Source: Streptomyces violaceoruber (GTDB lineage Bacteria; Actinomycetota; Actinomycetes; Streptomycetales; Streptomycetaceae). From it: a stretch of 64,000 nucleotides of DNA. Shown one piece after another: positions 34,499 through 43,520 of this stretch (the first letter of the stretch is position 1; each line of letters starts with the position of its first letter). Below the pieces are notes generated by a model. That model saw nothing but the letters and a program-made list of their open reading frames with translations. It was not told where the DNA came from and made no database searches. Where the stretch lies: NCBI GenBank assembly GCA_000720805.1, contig JODI01000005.1:124001-188000 (forward strand). Direction: 5' to 3'. The translations under genes were made by a program, and so were the position numbers.

Positions 34499-37400
34499 AT
34501 GCACGACAACCGAGGCGACCTCGACGACACAGGCAGCACAGGCGTCAGCCGCAGACGGATCCTCACGGGCGCGGTCGTGCTGGGCGGCGCCGCACTGCTG
34601 ACCCGCCCGCAGGGCGCGTACGCGGCCCCGGTGGGCGGGGAGAGCGCCCTGTTCGACACCGCTCCCGCCGCGGCCGCGCTGCAGCGGCTGCTGCCCGGGC
34701 ACTACCGGCAGATCACCCTGCGGGCGGTCGGCGCCGGCACTGCCGGGACGGACCGCTTCCGGGTGACCGGCCGGGCCGGACAGATCACCGTGGAGGGCAC
34801 CAGCCCCGCCGTGCTCCTCACCGGCCTCAACACCTATCTGGCGCGGGCCGCGAAAGCCGACATCTCCTGGAACGGCGAGCAGCTGAACCTGCCGCGCGCG
34901 CTCCCCGCGCCCGCCGGGGAGATCACGGGAGCGGCGAACGTACCGCACCGGTTCGCCTTCAACGACACCAACGAGGGCTACACCGGCGCCTACCGGGACT
35001 GGGCGGCGTGGGAGCGCGAGATCGACGTCCTCGCGCTGCACGGCATCAACGAGGTGCTCGTCTACATCGGTGCCGACGCCGTCTACTACGACACCTTCCG
35101 GCAGTTCGGCTACTCGGACGCCGAGCTGCGGGCCTGGATCCCCGCCCCGTCGCACCAGCCCTGGTGGCTGCTGCAGAACATGTCGGAGTTCGGCGGCCCG
35201 GTGTCCAAGCAGCTCATCGACCGGCGCGCCGCCCTCGCCAAGAAGATCATCCAGCGGGTGCGCGAGCTGGGCATGACCCCGGTGCTGCCCGGCTACTACG
35301 GCACCGTGCCGGACGGGTTCCAGGCCAAGAACCCCGGTGCCGCACTGGTCCCGCAGGGAACCTGGGGTGCCTTCAAGCGGCCCGACTGGCTCGATCCGCG
35401 CACCGACCTGTTCGCCGACGTCGCCGCCGCGTTCTACCGCAACCAACGCAAGCGCTTCGGCGACAGCACCATGTTCAAGATGGACCTGCTGCACGAGGGC
35501 GGCAACCCCGGTGACGTGCCGGTCGGCGAGGCCGCCAAGGGCGTCGAGGCGGCTCTGCAGAAGGCTCACCCCGGGGCGGTCTGGGCGATCCTGGGCTGGC
35601 AGAACAACCCGAGCCGGGAGATCCTCGGCGCGGTCGACAAGAGCAGGATGCTCATCGTCGACGGCCTGTCCGACCGCTACACCACCGTCACCGACCGCGA
35701 GAGCGACTGGGACGGCACCCCGTACGCCTTCGGCAGCATCTGGAACTTCGGCGGCCACACCCCGATCGGCGCCAACGCCCCCGACTGGGTGGAGCAGTAC
35801 CCCAAGTGGCGCGACAAGGAGGGCAGCAAGCTTTCCGGGATCGCGATGATGCCCGAGGGCGCCGACAACAACCACGCCGCGATGGCGCTGCTCACGGACC
35901 TCGCCTGGACGCCCGGCACCATCGACCTCGACGCCTGGTTCGCCTCGTACGCCGTGTCCCGGTACGGCGGAGACGACCCGCACGCCGTCGCCGCGTGGAA
36001 GGCGATCCGCGACACCGCGTACAACATGACCCGCAAGGACTCCTGGAGCGAGGCACCCGACGGGCTGTTCGGCGCCCGGCCGAGCCTGGGCGCCAACAAG
36101 GCCGCCGCGTGGGGCCCGGAGGCCGACCGCTACGACACCACGGCCTTCGACACGGCCCTGACCGAACTGCTCCAGGTCTCACCGCGGCTGCGCGACAGCT
36201 CCGCCTACGCCTACGACCTCACCGACGTGACCCGTCAGGTGCTGTCCAACCGCAGCCGCGTCCTGCTGCCGCGGATCAAGGCGGCGTACGAGGCCGGGGA
36301 CCGCGCCGGCTTCGACCGGCTCACCAAGACCTGGCTCAGCTGGATGAAGCTGATGGACAAGGTGCTGGCCACCTCCCCGCAGCACCTGCTCGGACGGTGG
36401 CTGGCGGACGCCCGGTCCTGGGGCGCCACCGGGGCCGAGAAGGACCAACTGGAGTACGACGCACGGTCGATCATCACCACCTGGGGCGGCCGGGTCAGCA
36501 GCGAAGAGGGGCTGCACGACTACGCGAACCGGGAATGGGCGGGACTGGTCGGCGGCCTGTACCACACGCGCTGGAAGACGTACTTCACCGACCTGTCCGC
36601 CGCCCTCGCGGCCGGCCGCGAACCGGCCGACACCGACTGGTTCGCGCTGGAGGACCGCTGGGCGCACCAGCACGACAGCTACCCGGTGAAGACGTCGGGC
36701 GACATCTACAAGCTGGCCCGGCAGGTACGGGACACCCTGGCCACCAACACGGACCAGGTGGTGCTGACCGGAGCCGCCGACCGGGGTGCGGTGGCGGAGG
36801 GCCGCCCGGTGACGGTCACCGTGTCGTTCACCAACCGCAACGGCTTCGCGCCGGCGACGGATGTGAAGCTGTCCCTCGACGCACCGGAGGGAATGACCGC
36901 CGAGCCGGCCGGCACGACCACCGCGGCGTCGGTCGCCCCCGGCGCCACCTTCTCGGCCACCTTCACCGTCACCCTCACCAAGGACACCGGCGCGCTGATC
37001 TCCCGGGTGCCGGTGCGCGCGTCCTACCGCACCGGGGGCACCCGCGGCTCGGCCTCGGCGGCCGTCCGGCTGATGGCGGGCAACGGTGTTCAAACGCCTT
37101 ACCGAACCGCCTCCTTCAACGACGCGGTCTTCGGTCAGTCCGGCGACGCGATCGCCATCGAGGGCGCGGGCGCGGACCTGTGGGGCGGCACCAACGAGTT
37201 CGGCACGGTCTACCGTCCCGCCGCCCTCGGGTCCTCCTCGACCGCCACGGTCCAGGTCACCTCGCAGGACACCACCGGCGGATGGGCCCGCGCCGGCCTG
37301 ATCGTCCGCAACGACCTGTCCGAGAACGGCTCGGCCGGCTACGTCAACCTGGCGGTGACCCCGTCCAACGGCTGCACCCTGTCCTGGGACTCCGACGGCA

Positions 37401-37645
37401 ACGGTCAGTTCGACGCCATCGAACTGACCGGTTCCCTCACCGCTCCGGTGCACCTGCGGCTGACGCGCTCCGGCACCACGTACACCGGCGAGTGCAGCCG
37501 TGACGGCGTCTCCTGGACCAAGGTCGGCACCGCCACACCGGGCGGCGTCGCCGACAGCCAGGACATCGGCGTCTTCATGACCGCCGCCAACGGCTGGACC
37601 GACACCCGCGGGATCGCGGGTTTCGAGGGCTTCTCCGTCACCTGA
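34499..37645 (+). CDS. GH89 alpha-N-acetylglucosaminidase (NAGLU family), Tat-exported, multimodular
   Basis: A 1,048-residue exported enzyme. The Tat signal is VSRRRILTGAVVLGGAALL. An N-terminal alpha/beta domain (about 45-150) is followed by the GH89 barrel (NVPHRFAFNDTNEGYTGAYRDW onward) and the all-helical C-terminal part of the NAGLU fold. Likely catalytic residues are Glu333 in DLLHEGGNPGD (acid/base) and Glu453 in IAMMPEGADNN (nucleophile). Residues ~754-850 are a NEW3 domain, and ~862-1048 the concanavalin/DUF1349-like module. Characterised GH89 enzymes release alpha-linked GlcNAc from gastric-mucin-type glycans or heparan sulfate. ATG 34499 has GGAAGGACG upstream. It is the last gene of the cluster; a strong hairpin follows. 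Confidence 0.9.
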   Translation: MHDNRGDLDDTGSTGVSRRRILTGAVVLGGAALLTRPQGAYAAPVGGESALFDTAPAAAALQRLLPGHYRQITLRAVGAGTAGTDRFRVTGRAGQITVEGTSPAVLLTGLNTYLARAAKADISWNGEQLNLPRALPAPAGEITGAANVPHRFAFNDTNEGYTGAYRDWAAWEREIDVLALHGINEVLVYIGADAVYYDTFRQFGYSDAELRAWIPAPSHQPWWLLQNMSEFGGPVSKQLIDRRAALAKKIIQRVRELGMTPVLPGYYGTVPDGFQAKNPGAALVPQGTWGAFKRPDWLDPRTDLFADVAAAFYRNQRKRFGDSTMFKMDLLHEGGNPGDVPVGEAAKGVEAALQKAHPGAVWAILGWQNNPSREILGAVDKSRMLIVDGLSDRYTTVTDRESDWDGTPYAFGSIWNFGGHTPIGANAPDWVEQYPKWRDKEGSKLSGIAMMPEGADNNHAAMALLTDLAWTPGTIDLDAWFASYAVSRYGGDDPHAVAAWKAIRDTAYNMTRKDSWSEAPDGLFGARPSLGANKAAAWGPEADRYDTTAFDTALTELLQVSPRLRDSSAYAYDLTDVTRQVLSNRSRVLLPRIKAAYEAGDRAGFDRLTKTWLSWMKLMDKVLATSPQHLLGRWLADARSWGATGAEKDQLEYDARSIITTWGGRVSSEEGLHDYANREWAGLVGGLYHTRWKTYFTDLSAALAAGREPADTDWFALEDRWAHQHDSYPVKTSGDIYKLARQVRDTLATNTDQVVLTGAADRGAVAEGRPVTVTVSFTNRNGFAPATDVKLSLDAPEGMTAEPAGTTTAASVAPGATFSATFTVTLTKDTGALISRVPVRASYRTGGTRGSASAAVRLMAGNGVQTPYRTASFNDAVFGQSGDAIAIEGAGADLWGGTNEFGTVYRPAALGSSSTATVQVTSQDTTGGWARAGLIVRNDLSENGSAGYVNLAVTPSNGCTLSWDSDGNGQFDAIELTGSLTAPVHLRLTRSGTTYTGECSRDGVSWTKVGTATPGGVADSQDIGVFMTAANGWTDTRGIAGFEGFSVT

Positions 37646-37656
37646 GCGCGGGGCCC

Positions 37657-37700
37657 GTGCCCGGCCGGCGCCGCCGCACCCCGCGGCTCCGGCCGGGCGC
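37657..37700. terminator. GC-rich hairpin ending the exported-enzyme cluster
   Basis: The arms GTGCCCGGCCGG (37657-37668) and CCGGCCGGGCGC (37689-37700) pair almost perfectly. It lies between convergent genes (GH89 and the vWA-type gene), so it may terminate transcription from both sides. Confidence 0.6.
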
Positions 37701-37719
37701 GGACGGTAAGGGCGCGGTG

Positions 37720-38958
37720 CTACCCGATGTCGACCACCCGTGCCCACGCGGGCGGTGCGTCAGGTACGTAGTCGGGGTCGCTCTCGTCCCAGGAGTCGCC
37801 CCCGTGCGGCCGGGAGAACAGGCCCACCACGGTCCGGCACGGCGGCCGGCTGTCCGGCCAGGGGGTCTGACCGTCGGTCAGGACCACGACGACGTCGGGG
37901 CGGGGCCTGGCGCGGAGGGCTCTGGCGAAGCCCGCGCGCAGATCCGTACCCCCACCGCCCGTCAGCGGAATCCCCTCCGCGCGGCACAGCCGGTGCACCA
38001 CCCCGGCGGCCGCGTCGCACGGCACCACGGTGACCAGGTCGCGGCGGCCGCCCACCGCCCGGGAGATCGCGGCGACCTCCAGGAGCGCGCTGCCCAGTTC
38101 GGCGTCGCTGACGGAGCCGGAGGTGTCGATGACGACACAGACCCGGGGCGGCCTGCGCCGCAGGCTCGGCAGGACCGCGCCGGGCACACCGGCCGAGCGG
38201 CGGGACGGCCGGCCGTAGGTGTAGTCCTCGCCCGCGCCGGGACCGGAGGCCGCCGAGCGGACCGCCGCTCCCAGCAACTCCCGCCAGGGCTGCGGTGGAT
38301 GGAACGCCTCGTCGGCCCACCGCTGCCACCCCTGCGGGGCGTGCCCCGGCCGGGCGGTGATGCCCTGCGCCACACGGAAGCGGACCGCGTCCCGCTCCTG
38401 CGCGCTGAGGCCGTGCGCGCCGTCAGGTCCCAGGTCCCACTCCCGGTCCAGCCCGTCGGCGCCGCTGCCGCAGTCCAGCCACGCCAGGTGCTGCAGACGC
38501 GGACCGAGCCGGAACTGACGAAGATAGTCCTCCATGAGCTGCCCGGTCGGCAGCATCAAGGTCGACGGCTGGACGGCGCCCTCGGGCCGCACCAGCCCGT
38601 CGCCGAACACGTCGTCGTTGATCTCGCAGTCCGCGGCGATGTTCATCCGCAGCCGTTCCCCCGCGCCGGTCAGCCCGCGCTCCCGCGCCACCCGGTCACT
38701 GCGCCCGTGGTGGTCGCGCAGCAGATGGGACACTTCGTGCACCCACACCCCGGCCAGTTCCTCCACCGGCGTCCGGTCCACGAACCCCGGGGCGACGTAA
38801 CACCGCCAGTGCCGGTCGACGGCCATCGTCGGAACCCGCCGCGACTCGACGGGGTGCAGGGCGAACAGGGCGGTCGCCAGGTAGGGCCGGGCCCTGGCGG
38901 CCTGCAGCCGGGCGGCGAAGAGCTTGTCGAGGTCCAACGTCCCCGTACCCGTCGTCAT
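37720..38958 (-). CDS. vWA/metallopeptidase-like protein (DUF2201-type)
   Basis: A 412-residue cytosolic protein. The N-terminal half is a metallopeptidase-like domain with HEVSHLLRDHH (HExxH-like zinc motif, here with Val, near residue 75) and NIAADCEIND. The C-terminal half is a von Willebrand factor A domain with the MIDAS-type DTSGSVSD, GGTDLRAGF and VVVLTDG. This combination matches DUF2201/VWA-like proteins that occur next to MoxR ATPases. The start is the ATG at 38958, overlapping the MoxR stop as ATGA. It probably works together with the MoxR ATPase as a metal-dependent adaptor or remodelling factor; the client is unknown. Confidence 0.82.
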   Translation of the reverse strand: MTTGTGTLDLDKLFAARLQAARARPYLATALFALHPVESRRVPTMAVDRHWRCYVAPGFVDRTPVEELAGVWVHEVSHLLRDHHGRSDRVARERGLTGAGERLRMNIAADCEINDDVFGDGLVRPEGAVQPSTLMLPTGQLMEDYLRQFRLGPRLQHLAWLDCGSGADGLDREWDLGPDGAHGLSAQERDAVRFRVAQGITARPGHAPQGWQRWADEAFHPPQPWRELLGAAVRSAASGPGAGEDYTYGRPSRRSAGVPGAVLPSLRRRPPRVCVVIDTSGSVSDAELGSALLEVAAISRAVGGRRDLVTVVPCDAAAGVVHRLCRAEGIPLTGGGGTDLRAGFARALRARPRPDVVVVLTDGQTPWPDSRPPCRTVVGLFSRPHGGDSWDESDPDYVPDAPPAWARVVDIG

Positions 38959-40253
38959 CGGCGGCCCTTCGTCGCGGCCTCGGCCCGGGCGGCCGCCCGA
39001 TCCGCGTGCCGGGACAGGGAGACCACACCGGCGAGTCGTTCGATCGATTCCGGTACGTCCCAGTCCTCGCGGCGCAGCGTGGCGAGGGTGGTCGCCGGGA
39101 CGACCACCAGGTCCGGCGCACCCGTCTCCAGCGCCCGGACGAGGAGCGACCAGGCCGCGTCCCAGCGGGCCCGCTCCGGCCGTTCGCGCACCGCCGCCAC
39201 GATCCCGTCGAGCACGGCCTGGCGCAGATCCCCCCGCTCGGGCAGGTCGGCGGCGGACGGGTCGGCGAGCAGCACCTCCGGGTCCGGGAGGTCCATCCGG
39301 TCCAGGCTCGCCAGCAGTTCCAGCCCCGGACCGTCCCCGACCGTGCCCCGGACCAGCAGGGACAGCACCTCCCGGGTGGAGCCGGCCGCGGTCGCGAAGG
39401 CGAGCAGGGACAGCGTCATCTCCCAGCTGCGGGGCGACGGCCAGGGCCCGCCCCGGCGCGTCTCGCTGTTGGGCAGCCGGTGCACGAGCGCGGGGCGCGC
39501 GGCAAGGAGCCCGCACACCGCACGGCGGGCGAAGTCCACGGCGTCAGGCAGCCTCGCCGGGTCGAGCCGGGGCAGGCCGGCCCGGGGCCAGGTACCGCCG
39601 AGTCCGCGTACGACGACCTCGTGGTCGTGGGTCCACTGCAGATGCACGAACCGGTTGGCCAGGGGAGGGCTCAGCTCCCAGCCGTCGGCCGCCGAGGACC
39701 GCGGGTTGGCGGCGGCCACGATCCGTACGCCGGGCGGCAGTTGGAGGGAGCCGATCCGCCGCTCCAGCACGAGACGCAGCAGAGCGGCCTGCACGGCGGG
39801 CGGCGCGGTGGACAGCTCGTCCAGGAACAGCAGTCCCCGCCCGGCCCGCACCAGACGCACGGCCCAGTCCGGCGGGGCCATCGGGACGCCCTGGTGCGCG
39901 GGATCGTCTCCCACGACGGGCAGTCCCGAGAAGTCGGACGGTTCGTGCACGCTGGCGATCACCGTGGTCAGCGGAAGGTCCAGGGCCGTGGCGAGCTGGG
40001 TCAGCGCCGCGGTCTTGCCGATCCCCGGCTCACCCCACAGCAGCACGGGCAGATCGGCGGCCACGGCCAGCGTCAGCGCCTCCAGCTGGATGTCGGGGCG
40101 CGGTTCGGTGGCCGAGTCGCGCAACAAGGTCAACAGCTCGTCAGCCACGGCGAGTTGGGATGCGGCAGCCGGGTCGAGTGGGGAGGCGGGCGCCGGGCCG
40201 GTGAGGGCGGGGGCAGGAGTGGTGGGGGCGATGGACGGGGTGCGTGTGGGCAT
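38955..40253 (-). CDS. MoxR-family AAA+ ATPase
   Basis: A 432-residue AAA+ ATPase. A Pro/Ala/Thr-rich N-terminal ~35 residues is followed by the ATPase domain with Walker A GEPGIGKT, Walker B LLFLDEL, sensor AANP and the arginine-containing PPLANRF segment, ending in a helical lid. It is coupled to the vWA gene by a 4-bp overlap. MoxR ATPases with vWA partners act as chaperone-like complexes that insert metals or remodel proteins; in some genomes they form part of defence or stress modules. The upstream 183 bp contain no other gene. Confidence 0.85.
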   Translation of the reverse strand: MPTRTPSIAPTTPAPALTGPAPASPLDPAAASQLAVADELLTLLRDSATEPRPDIQLEALTLAVAADLPVLLWGEPGIGKTAALTQLATALDLPLTTVIASVHEPSDFSGLPVVGDDPAHQGVPMAPPDWAVRLVRAGRGLLFLDELSTAPPAVQAALLRLVLERRIGSLQLPPGVRIVAAANPRSSAADGWELSPPLANRFVHLQWTHDHEVVVRGLGGTWPRAGLPRLDPARLPDAVDFARRAVCGLLAARPALVHRLPNSETRRGGPWPSPRSWEMTLSLLAFATAAGSTREVLSLLVRGTVGDGPGLELLASLDRMDLPDPEVLLADPSAADLPERGDLRQAVLDGIVAAVRERPERARWDAAWSLLVRALETGAPDLVVVPATTLATLRREDWDVPESIERLAGVVSLSRHADRAAARAEAATKGRR

Positions 40254-40436
40254 GTGTGAGCACCTTTGGGTTCGGGGGTGAGCCGAGTGAGGGGGGCCGG
40301 AGCCCCCGGGTGGGTGAGAGGTGGCGATGGCGCGAGGGCACGAGGCCCCGGCCGGCGGAAAGGGAAGCGGGCCGCTAGCGGGAGCTCCCGGGTCGGTGGG
40401 AGGAGCCGGTGGGCCGGAAACAGAAGGCCCCGGATC

Positions 40437-41840
40437 TCAGGTGAACGTGGCGTGCCGCGTCCGCGTGCCGCCGATGACCGGACGGCGGCGCTCCTCGTAG
40501 AGGCCGATGTGGCCGGGACCGGGCCCGATCATGCCCGCCCTGAACAACCCGTAGGTGATCCGGCGCCGTGCGGCGGCCTCCAGTTCGTCCCGCAGCGCGC
40601 CGTCACGCAGCACCGCGTCGGGACCCAACAGCCCCTCCACGACGGCCAGCGCGCCGGCGATGTCGCCGTGGTCGAGACGTTCGCGGACGTCGGTGAGGCA
40701 CTCCGGATGACGGTGCGCCTCGTCGATCGCCTGGAGACAGGGGAGCGGTGTGCCGGTCAGGGCGACCAGCAGTTCCTCGCGCCGGAGTTCCCCCGGGTCG
40801 TGGTCCAGCGGGGCCAGCACCCCGTCGACCAGCCCGATCCGGTGCCGCGCTCCCCGGCACTCCACCAGCCGCGGCTGTCCCGCCCGGTCCGCGATCCGCG
40901 CAGGGCCGGCCGGCGAGTGGTCCGGTACGAGTGCCGAGGCGACCAGCGGATGCAGCCGTTCGACCTCGATCGCACCGGCGCGGAGCAACTCCAGATCGGG
41001 TGGCACCCAGGTCGCCGCATCGGGCAGGACCGGCAGCGCGGAGGCATCGCCCTCCGGGGACGCCGCGATCCGTACCGTGGGCGGTCCGAGGCCCCTGTCG
41101 TCCGCCACCAGGTGCAGGACCAGGCGCTGCCGGGCCCCGAACCGTACGGCGACGGGGCCGGTGGACCGCCCCTGGTCGCGGAGCAGGATCTCCGCCTCGG
41201 CCGCCCATCGGTCGACGGCGCAGCGGCGCCCGTGCCCCCGCGGGACCTTCCCCAGCAGATCGGTATCCGGCAGGGGAGGGCCGTCGGCGGTCCGGTCCGC
41301 GCCGGACCGGGCCCGCAGCTCATCGGTCCTGCGCGCGTCCCAGAGGTGGCGGTGCAGGTCCAGACGGAACCGCCGGCTGGGGCGGGGATGCGGATGCCGG
41401 CGGTCGCCGGCCTCGGCACGGGATCCGCCCCACAGCGCGAGGATGAACCGCTGACCGGCGTCCGCCCAGGCCGGCGGGGTCCGCACGACGAGGTGCACCG
41501 GACCGGCGCGCCCCACTGCCCCGTACCGGGCAAGCGACAGCGTCAGCCCTGGACGCAGCAGTCCGTCGGGAGCGATCCTCGGCAGGTGCCAGCGCAGCAG
41601 GTCGGGTGCCAAGTGCCGGAGATCCGCGCGGACTTGGGCCGCGAGCTCCCGGCCGTAGGTCAGCGCGACGGAGCGCGGGTTGAGGTCGACGTCGATGCCT
41701 GCGGCGGCGCACGCCCCCGCCCAGTCGCCGACGGCACGCCGGGCGGTCGCAGTCTCGATCATGGAGGGTGGCACGGCGAACTCGCGCACGCGCAACCAGA
41801 AGGAAAGGCGGGAATCCCCACGCGCGGTGTGAGTGAGCAT
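40437..41840 (-). CDS. Protein of unknown function upstream of MoxR-vWA pair
   Basis: A 467-residue Arg- and Leu-rich protein that I do not recognise. No signal peptide, membrane segment or catalytic motif is evident. It opens RGDSRLSFWLRVREFAVPPSMIETATARRAVGDW-like and contains VDLNPRSVALTYG; the middle has WDARRTDELRARSG and the C-terminus LRDELEAAARRRITYGLFRAG, which look helical. The ATG at 41840 is preferred to the GTG six bases upstream because AAGG then sits nine bases ahead. It is in the same direction and 183 bp from the MoxR gene, suggesting one functional unit. It may be a substrate-selecting subunit, but this is only positional inference. Confidence 0.6.
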   Translation of the reverse strand: MLTHTARGDSRLSFWLRVREFAVPPSMIETATARRAVGDWAGACAAAGIDVDLNPRSVALTYGRELAAQVRADLRHLAPDLLRWHLPRIAPDGLLRPGLTLSLARYGAVGRAGPVHLVVRTPPAWADAGQRFILALWGGSRAEAGDRRHPHPRPSRRFRLDLHRHLWDARRTDELRARSGADRTADGPPLPDTDLLGKVPRGHGRRCAVDRWAAEAEILLRDQGRSTGPVAVRFGARQRLVLHLVADDRGLGPPTVRIAASPEGDASALPVLPDAATWVPPDLELLRAGAIEVERLHPLVASALVPDHSPAGPARIADRAGQPRLVECRGARHRIGLVDGVLAPLDHDPGELRREELLVALTGTPLPCLQAIDEAHRHPECLTDVRERLDHGDIAGALAVVEGLLGPDAVLRDGALRDELEAAARRRITYGLFRAGMIGPGPGHIGLYEERRRPVIGGTRTRHATFT

Positions 41841-41963
41841 CAGCACTCACCTTGCGCGGACGGGGCCCCCAATCTGTCAACAGAGTGAGTCGTCATCGCC
41901 GCAGAGCATAGCTCAGCGCCCGGATTCCCTCCACGGCAAATCGTCCTCCCGGGCCACGTTCCC

Positions 41964-42989
41964 TCACGGGGCCGTCGCGGCCCACGCGGCGTCGCTCAGG
42001 GCGAGGAAGGAGTCGGTCTCCGCGCGCGGGGGCAGGACGGGCACGTCGTCCCGGGTGCGCAGCGCGGCGGCGGCCGCGAGGTGGCCGAGGCGGAGGCGGG
42101 CACGTTCGTCGCGGTCCTCCAGGACCGCGGCCAGGTAACCGGCGGCGAAGGCGTCGCCCGCGCCGACCGGTTCGACAACCTTGGTGGGCAGCGACGGCAC
42201 GAAGGTCCGCACACCGTCGGCGTACGAGGTCGCCCCGTGCTCGGCGTCCTTGACGACCACGACAGGCGCGGGGCCGAGCAGGTCCGCGATGTCGTCCGGG
42301 CGGGCGGTGCCCCACAGCGCCTCGGCCTCGTCCCGGCCGACGAACACGATGTCCGCGGCGCGGGCGAGCGGCAGCAGGGCCCGGGCGGCGTCCGTACCGG
42401 CGGCTCGCCACAGCGCCGGGCGGTGGTTGACGTCGAAGGAGACGGCCGGGCCGCGGCGGGCGCCGTCCCGTTCCGGCAGCAGTGCCTCCAACAGCCGGGC
42501 GCAGCTGTCGGAGAGGGCCGCGGCGACACCCGACAGGTGCACGATCCGGGCCCGCCGGAGCGCCGGCCGCCGGGCCAGTTCCGGTCCCATACCGGTCGCC
42601 GCGGATCCGCGGCGGTAGTAGTGCGTGCGGGTGTGGTCCGGGCCCGGATCCTTGAAGTAGACCCCGGTCGGCCGCTCCGGGTCGGTCTCCACGGCGCTCA
42701 CGTCCACGCCGCGCGCACCGAGCTCGGCCAGGATCCGACGGCCGAACGGATCGTCGCCGAGGCGGCTCACCCACGCGGCGCGGTGCCCGAGTCCGGCCAG
42801 CCCGCAGGCGACGTTGGACTCGGCGCCGCCGATGCCCAGGCTGAGCCAGGGCTGCTCGGCGAGCGGGCGGGAGTCCGGCGGCGCGAGCACGGCCATCGTC
42901 TCGCCCACGCACACGACATCGGCCGGCTGCTCTTGGCCCTGGGCGGGGGCGTCGCGGGGAGCGGTCGGGAGGGACTGGACGGGATGCAA
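41964..42989 (-). CDS. kdgK: PfkB-family sugar kinase, probably 2-keto-3-deoxygluconate kinase
   Basis: A 341-residue ribokinase-like kinase. The N-terminal VVCVGETMAVLAPP, substrate loop LGIGGAESNVACGLAGLGH, RLGDDPFGRRI and the C-terminal EPVGAGDAFAAGYLA (anion hole and catalytic Asp) define the PfkB family; the sequence resembles KdgK-type members. Two TTG codons are possible; the one at 42989 has GGAG seven bases upstream, while the TTG at 42995 is too close to it. In the pathway the kinase would phosphorylate the 2-keto-3-deoxygluconate made by the mannonate dehydratase encoded at 48967. It is the distal gene of the cluster, separated from idnD by a long repeat-containing gap. Confidence 0.78.
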   Translation of the reverse strand: MHPVQSLPTAPRDAPAQGQEQPADVVCVGETMAVLAPPDSRPLAEQPWLSLGIGGAESNVACGLAGLGHRAAWVSRLGDDPFGRRILAELGARGVDVSAVETDPERPTGVYFKDPGPDHTRTHYYRRGSAATGMGPELARRPALRRARIVHLSGVAAALSDSCARLLEALLPERDGARRGPAVSFDVNHRPALWRAAGTDAARALLPLARAADIVFVGRDEAEALWGTARPDDIADLLGPAPVVVVKDAEHGATSYADGVRTFVPSLPTKVVEPVGAGDAFAAGYLAAVLEDRDERARLRLGHLAAAAALRTRDDVPVLPPRAETDSFLALSDAAWAATAP

Positions 42990-43034
42990 CGGCAATCTCC
43001 TGGCGGACGGTGCGGGTGTGCGTGCGCGGGGGAG

Positions 43035-43114
43035 GGTGGTGGGAGGTGTTCAGGCTGGGCGTGGGGTGGGGTGGGGTGGTGGGAGGTGTTCAGGCTGGTC
43101 GTGGGTGGGGTGGC
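43035..43114. repeat. 40-bp G-rich tandem repeat with possible G-quadruplex
   Basis: Two 40-bp units (43035-43074 and 43075-43114), each starting GGTGGTGGGAGGTGTTCAGG, with a partial third copy following. Between them GGGG-T-GGGG-T-GGGG runs on the plus strand meet the usual G-quadruplex pattern. The array lies just upstream of the kdgK-like gene. Confidence 0.6.
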
Positions 43115-43234
43115 GGGAGGTGTGCGGGGTGGTCGGCGGCGAGTGAGAGGGGCCCGAGTTCGGCCGGACCGGCGCGGTGAGCCCCGGGCCCGTGGGCGCC
43201 GCGGACGCCAGGAACGGATCCAGCAGGCCCGGCT

Positions 43235-43465
43235 GCCTCGGGCCGGATCCGGTGGGACCGGGCTTCGTGGTGGTCGCGGGCCCGGCTGGGCGGTTCGTCG
43301 GTCCGGTGTGGCGGGGGCCGTGTCTCAGCCGCTGTGCCCGGATCGGACAGGTCTGGTGGCCTCGGGCCGGATCCGGTGGGAACGGGCTTCGTGGTGGTCC
43401 CGGGCCCGGCCGTGCGGTTCGTCGGTCCGGTGTGACGGGGGCCGTGTCTCAGCCGCCGTGCCCGG
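43235..43465. repeat. Tandem ~107-bp direct duplication, non-coding
   Basis: Copy one (43235-43341) and copy two (43359-43465) are ~95% alike with a 124-bp period and a 17-bp linker. Each begins GCCTCGGGCCGGATCCGGTG and ends GTGCCCGG. The possible ORFs through it are Pro/Arg-rich and not protein-like. It occupies most of the 530-bp gap between kdgK-like and idnD-like genes; no promoter could be assigned with confidence. Confidence 0.75.
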
Positions 43466-43520
43466 CATCGTGTACCGGCGGACGTCGCGGCCGGCGCCCG
43501 CCGGTCCCGCTCCCCAGCCG

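Noticed and set aside
37720..40253. Magnesium or cobalt chelatase subunits (MoxR-vWA resemblance)
   Set aside because: No large chelatase subunit or tetrapyrrole gene is nearby, and the HEVSH metallopeptidase-like part fits DUF2201 instead.
42996..43520. CRISPR array (because of repeats)
   Set aside because: Only two copies per repeat, units of 40 and 107 bp without unique spacers of constant size, and no cas genes nearby.
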